Below are positions 37,383 to 40,661 of a stretch of 40,661 bases of DNA, piece by piece (position 1 is the first letter of the stretch; each line of letters begins with the position of its first letter). Made by a program: the position numbers and the translations under genes. This DNA is from Candidatus Coproplasma excrementavium (GTDB lineage Bacteria; Bacillota; Clostridia; Christensenellales; Borkfalkiaceae), in contig DVMA01000090.1 in the NCBI GenBank assembly GCA_018715195.1, forward strand, positions 1-40,661, written 5' to 3'. The notes beneath the pieces are model-generated. The model made no database searches and had not been told where the DNA came from. It saw nothing but the letters and a program-made list of their open reading frames with translations.

Positions 37383-39509
37383 ATGAAAGTTATAAAAAGG
37401 GACGGCACTACCTGCGATTTCGACGGTAACAAGATAGCCGTAGCCATAAGAAAGGCCAACGAATCTGTTGACTTCGAGGACAGAATCACCGAAGACCAGA
37501 TTACGGCCATTGTGGACGATATCTCTTCCCGTCACCGTGCCCGCCTTCTCGTAGAAGATATTCAGGATATGGTCGAGGAAAAGCTGATGGAGCTGCAGAA
37601 GTACCAGCTCATGAAGTCCTACATTCTCTACCGCTATGAAAGGGCGCTTGTAAGAAAGGCCAACACCACGGATGAAAGCATACTTTCCCTCATCCGCAAC
37701 TCCAATAAGGAAGTAATGGAGGAGAACTCCAACAAGAACGCACGCACGGCATCCACCCAGCGTGACCTCATCGCGGGCGAAGTTTCCAAGGACCTTACCC
37801 GCAGAATTCTGCTTCCCGAATACATCTCCAAGGCTCACGATGAAGGCGCCATCCACTTCCACGACGCCGACTATTTCCTTCAGCCCATATTCAACTGCTG
37901 CCTTATAAACATACAGGATATGCTTGATAACGGCACGGTAATGAACGGCAAGATGATAGAGAGCCCCAAGTCCTTCCAGGTAGCGTGCACCGTTGTCACC
38001 CAGATAATAGCCTCCGTCGCATCCTCCCAGTACGGCGGCCAGTCTGTCAACGTTGCCCACCTCGGCAAGTACCTTCGCCGCACCAAGGAAAAGTACATGA
38101 AGCAGTGCGACGAGCAGTTCGGCGACAGCATCTCCCAGGAGGAGAAGGATAAGTTCGTATCCATGCGCCTTAAAGACGAGCTCAAGGCAGGCGTTCAGAC
38201 CATACAGTATCAGATAAACACTCTGATGACCACCAACGGTCAGTCGCCTTTCGTTACGCTCTTCCTCTATCTCAAGCCCGATGATCCCTACATCGAAGAG
38301 AACGCGATGATAATAGAGGAGATACTCCGCCAGCGTTATCAGGGCATAAAGAACGAAGTGGGCGTATACGTAACCCCCGCGTTCCCCAAGCTCATATACG
38401 TGCTCGACGAAAACAACTGCCTCAAGGGCGGCAAGTACGACTACCTTACAAAGCTTGCGGTAAAGTGCTCATCAAAGCGCCTCTACCCCGACTACATCTC
38501 CGCAAAGAAGATGCGCGAAAACTACGAAGGCAACGTATTCTCTCCCATGGGCTGCCGTTCTTTCCTCTCTCCCTGGAAGGATGAAAACGGCAACTACAAG
38601 TTCGAAGGCCGTTTCAACCAGGGCGTTGTATCGCTCAACCTGCCCCAGATAGGCATTCTCGCCCGCGGCGATGAAGATAAGTTCTGGAAACTGATGGAGG
38701 AGAGGCTTCAGCTCTGCTACGAGGCACTCATGGTCCGCCACAACGCGCTCATGGGCGTATCCTCCGATGTATCTCCCATCCACTGGCAGTACGGCGCAAT
38801 AGCCCGCCTCGGCAAGGGTGAAAAGATTGATAAGTACCTGCTCAATGGTTATTCCACCATTTCGCTCGGCTATATCGGCCTGTACGAAGTGACCAAACTT
38901 ATGAAGGGCGTTTCGCACACCACTCCCGAAGGCCTTGAATTTGCGCTCAGAGTAATGAAGTGCATGCGTGACCACTGCGAGAAGTGGAAGAAGGAGACGG
39001 GCATAGGCTTCGGTCTTTACGGTACCCCCGCAGAGTCGCTCTGCTACCGTTTCGCTCGCATAGACAAGGAGCGTTTCGGCACCATAAAGGACGTAACCGA
39101 CAAGGGTTACTACACCAACAGCTACCACGTTGACGTGCGCGAGCATATCGATGCCTTCTCCAAGTTCAAGTTCGAAAGCCAGTTCCAGCAGATATCTTCG
39201 GGCGGCGCAATCTCCTATGTCGAGATACCCAACATGCGCCACAACCTCACGGCAATGGAGGACGTTGTAAGATTCATTTACGACAACATTCAGTATGCCG
39301 AATTCAATACCAAGTCCGACTACTGCCAGGTATGCGGTTACGACGGCGAGATAATGATAAACGACAACTACGAATGGGAGTGCCCCGTATGCCATAACAA
39401 GGACCAGCGCAAGATGAACGTTACGCGCCGTACCTGCGGCTACCTGGGTGAAAACTTCTGGAACGTAGGCAAGACCAAGGAAATCAAGGCGAGGGTTCTG
39501 CACCTCTGA
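37383..39509 (+). CDS. nrdD: Anaerobic ribonucleoside-triphosphate reductase
   Basis: Class III, oxygen-sensitive reductase that makes dNTPs from NTPs using a glycyl radical. 708 residues. N-terminal ATP-cone (KVIKRDGTTCDFDGNKIAVA) for allosteric control, a ten-stranded barrel core, and a zinc site CQVC/CPVCH near residues 650-675. The glycyl radical motif RRTCGYLGENFW has Gly686 near the C-terminus. AAGGAGG precedes the ATG at 37383. nrdG, its activase, follows 144 bp downstream. Two NrdR-box promoters lie upstream. Confidence 0.97.
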   Translation: MKVIKRDGTTCDFDGNKIAVAIRKANESVDFEDRITEDQITAIVDDISSRHRARLLVEDIQDMVEEKLMELQKYQLMKSYILYRYERALVRKANTTDESILSLIRNSNKEVMEENSNKNARTASTQRDLIAGEVSKDLTRRILLPEYISKAHDEGAIHFHDADYFLQPIFNCCLINIQDMLDNGTVMNGKMIESPKSFQVACTVVTQIIASVASSQYGGQSVNVAHLGKYLRRTKEKYMKQCDEQFGDSISQEEKDKFVSMRLKDELKAGVQTIQYQINTLMTTNGQSPFVTLFLYLKPDDPYIEENAMIIEEILRQRYQGIKNEVGVYVTPAFPKLIYVLDENNCLKGGKYDYLTKLAVKCSSKRLYPDYISAKKMRENYEGNVFSPMGCRSFLSPWKDENGNYKFEGRFNQGVVSLNLPQIGILARGDEDKFWKLMEERLQLCYEALMVRHNALMGVSSDVSPIHWQYGAIARLGKGEKIDKYLLNGYSTISLGYIGLYEVTKLMKGVSHTTPEGLEFALRVMKCMRDHCEKWKKETGIGFGLYGTPAESLCYRFARIDKERFGTIKDVTDKGYYTNSYHVDVREHIDAFSKFKFESQFQQISSGGAISYVEIPNMRHNLTAMEDVVRFIYDNIQYAEFNTKSDYCQVCGYDGEIMINDNYEWECPVCHNKDQRKMNVTRRTCGYLGENFWNVGKTKEIKARVLHL

Positions 39510-39653
39510 TAACAGAGCCGATGCGGACGGCCGCGGAGCAATATGGCTTTCGGCCATCGGTAGAATAAATGAAATTTATGCGTGCCGCGCACGGGGAAAA
39601 CCGCATGCGCGGCGCACTTTTGTATAAGCCGTCAGGCGCGGAGAATATTTTTT

Positions 39654-40187
39654 ATGAATTACGCAACCATAAAATACTATGATATAGCCAACGGTCCCGG
39701 CGTGCGCGTGTCGCTGTACGTCAGCGGCTGCCGCAATCACTGCAAGGGCTGCTTCAACCAGGAAACGTGGGACTTCAAGTACGGCGAACCCTTCACCGAA
39801 GAGGTCATTCAAAAGATTTTCAAGGGTCTTGAACCCGACTACATAAAGGGCTTTTCCCTGCTCGGCGGCGACCCGTTCGAACCCGAAAATCAGCTCGCGC
39901 TCGTAGATTTCATGGAAAGGCTAAAAAAGCAGTTTCCCGATAAGTCCGTGTGGGCGTGGACGGGATACAACTTCGAAGCCGACCTTCTCGCTGGCAAAAA
40001 GGGCGATATAGACGTGACTATGCGCATTTTAAAGTGTCTGGACGTGCTTGTGGACGGCAGGTTCGTGGAGGATTTGAAGAATCCCGACCTTTTGTTCCGC
40101 GGCTCTTCCAACCAGCGCGTCATACTTGTAAAGCCCTCGCTGGAAAAGGACGAAGTTGTGCTCTGGGACGAAAAAACTGTCGTTTAA
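39654..40187 (+). CDS. nrdG: Anaerobic ribonucleotide reductase activating protein
   Basis: Radical SAM activase that generates the glycyl radical on NrdD. 177 residues; cluster cysteines Cys26, Cys30 and Cys33 (CRNHCKGC) are at the same positions as in E. coli NrdG. GWGG-type segment LLGGDPFEPENQLALVDF follows. ATG 39654 (MNYATIKYYDIANGPGVRVS) is the family start, with GGAG upstream; the frame opens 24 codons earlier without a ribosome site. Co-transcribed with nrdD in all likelihood. Confidence 0.96.
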   Translation: MNYATIKYYDIANGPGVRVSLYVSGCRNHCKGCFNQETWDFKYGEPFTEEVIQKIFKGLEPDYIKGFSLLGGDPFEPENQLALVDFMERLKKQFPDKSVWAWTGYNFEADLLAGKKGDIDVTMRILKCLDVLVDGRFVEDLKNPDLLFRGSSNQRVILVKPSLEKDEVVLWDEKTVV

Positions 40188-40196
40188 AAAGCCGTT

Positions 40197-40222
40197 AATT
40201 CCGCCATATGTGGCGGGCAATT
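40197..40222 (+). repeat. Dispersed palindromic repeat, copy 11
   Basis: AATTCCGCCATATGTGGCGG then GCAATT. The inner arms CCGCCA/TGGCGG are perfectly complementary, unlike in other copies. Begins ten bases after the nrdG stop. Confidence 0.75.
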
Positions 40223-40246
40223 AAAATTTTACAAGGGGAATAACCT

Positions 40247-40661
40247 ATGAAAATCGCAATCAAAAAGCTGAGCGAAAACGCCGTGATTCCTGCATACGGC
40301 AGCGAATTTGCCGCCGGTGCGGACCTGTATGCCTGCACCGCTCAGCCCGTCATCATACAGCCCGGCTGCACGGAAGTCATACACACGGGCATAGCCATTG
40401 AATTGCCCGTGGGATATGCGGGACTTATCTATGCGCGCAGCGGCCTTGCCACAAAGCAGGGGCTTGCTCCCGCCAACAAGGTAGGCGTAGTGGACTGCGA
40501 CTATCGCGGCGAAATAATGGTGGCTCTGCACAATCACTCCTCCCAGGCGAGAACGGTGAGCGGCGGAGACCGCATTGCCCAGCTTGTAATAACGCCGTAC
40601 ATCACGGCCGATTTCGAGGAGGCGGACAGCCTTTCCTCTACGGTGCGCGGCGAAGGCGGCT
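40247..40661 (+). CDS. dut: dUTP diphosphatase (3' end beyond window)
   Basis: Hydrolyses dUTP to dUMP, keeping uracil out of DNA and feeding dTMP synthesis. 138 codons are visible. The five trimeric-dUTPase motifs are seen: SEFAAGADLYA (I), YARSGLATKQGL (II/III region), NKVGVVDCDYRGEIMVALHN, GDRIAQLVITPY (IV), and the beginning of the P-loop-like motif V (RGEGG) at the edge. AAGGGG precedes ATG 40247. Placement after nrdDG groups it with deoxynucleotide metabolism. Confidence 0.95.
   Translation, partial: MKIAIKKLSENAVIPAYGSEFAAGADLYACTAQPVIIQPGCTEVIHTGIAIELPVGYAGLIYARSGLATKQGLAPANKVGVVDCDYRGEIMVALHNHSSQARTVSGGDRIAQLVITPYITADFEEADSLSSTVRGEGG

Noticed and set aside
38472-39557. Long minus-strand frame opposite nrdD
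   Set aside because: A mirror of nrdD codon usage; no ribosome site or family match.
1-40661. CRISPR array, insertion sequence, prophage or integrase
   Set aside because: No regularly spaced repeat-spacer pattern and no transposase, integrase or phage structural gene was seen; the dispersed repeats are single units spread between genes.

Overview
The window looks like part of the chromosome of an anaerobic Clostridia-type Bacillota. The evidence is the gene order and families: rpmG-secE-nusG, rplKA, rplJL, ruvX with a DUF1292 gene, rpsB-tsf and pyrH-frr-uppS-cdsA-dxr-rseP. An oxygen-independent ribonucleotide reductase (nrdD/nrdG) and a TIGR03960-type radical SAM, DUF2344 and RNase G operon point the same way. 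No 16S gene, tRNA or other species-level marker is visible, so a finer placement is not claimed. Promoters match the sigma-A consensus closely: many are TTGACA-N17-TATAAT. TTG and GTG starts are common.

Layout. 1-4020 (minus): a radical SAM, DUF2344 and RNase G operon, with RNase G running off the left edge. 4099-5340 (plus): a SecB-family chaperone and hpt. 5433-9590: the rpmG-secE-nusG, rplK-rplA and rplJ-rplL ribosomal blocks, with an L10 leader and attenuator. 9851-13023: a cyclophilin-like lipoprotein, an unknown minus-strand gene, a coiled-coil putative regulator and a small membrane protein. 13112-16030: ruvX-DUF1292 and rpsB-tsf. 16250-22925: a small membrane protein gene inserted between tsf and pyrH, then ribosome recycling and isoprenoid/phospholipid genes ending in the site-2 protease rseP. 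22941-25174: a thiamine-transporter fusion under a TPP riboswitch, divergent from a YfbR-like nucleotidase. 25175-26640: about 1.4 kb with no credible protein gene, read here as one or two large structured RNAs on the minus strand. 26867-33354: a CPA2 antiporter, a STAS protein, a membrane protein, a P-type Ca/Mn ATPase behind a yybP-ykoY riboswitch, and a Bcp peroxiredoxin. 33488-36530: a PF06541-type membrane protein divergent from glpK, then an HNH protein. 36531-40661: a long control region with two NrdR-type promoters, nrdD, nrdG and dut (truncated at the right edge).

The strongest candidate for something undescribed is the RNA locus at 25279-26640. It has a consensus promoter, dense hairpins, three mini-ORFs with Shine-Dalgarno sequences, an intrinsic terminator about 775 nt downstream and a second structured stretch beyond it. 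Second is a dispersed imperfect palindrome of about 25 bp (core GGCATATGTGCGGGGCAATT). It occurs at least ten times between genes, often directly on or after a stop codon. Other points of interest are paired NrdR boxes repeated at two tandem promoters, four 11-bp tandem repeats between glpK and a membrane protein gene, a possible pseudoknot before rplA, and back-to-back divergent promoters with touching -35 boxes.

The genes fall into a translation core, the isoprenoid/undecaprenyl/phospholipid and envelope-proteolysis chain, and a deoxynucleotide group (nrdD, nrdG, dut, yfbR). Metal and vitamin homeostasis genes are under riboswitch control.
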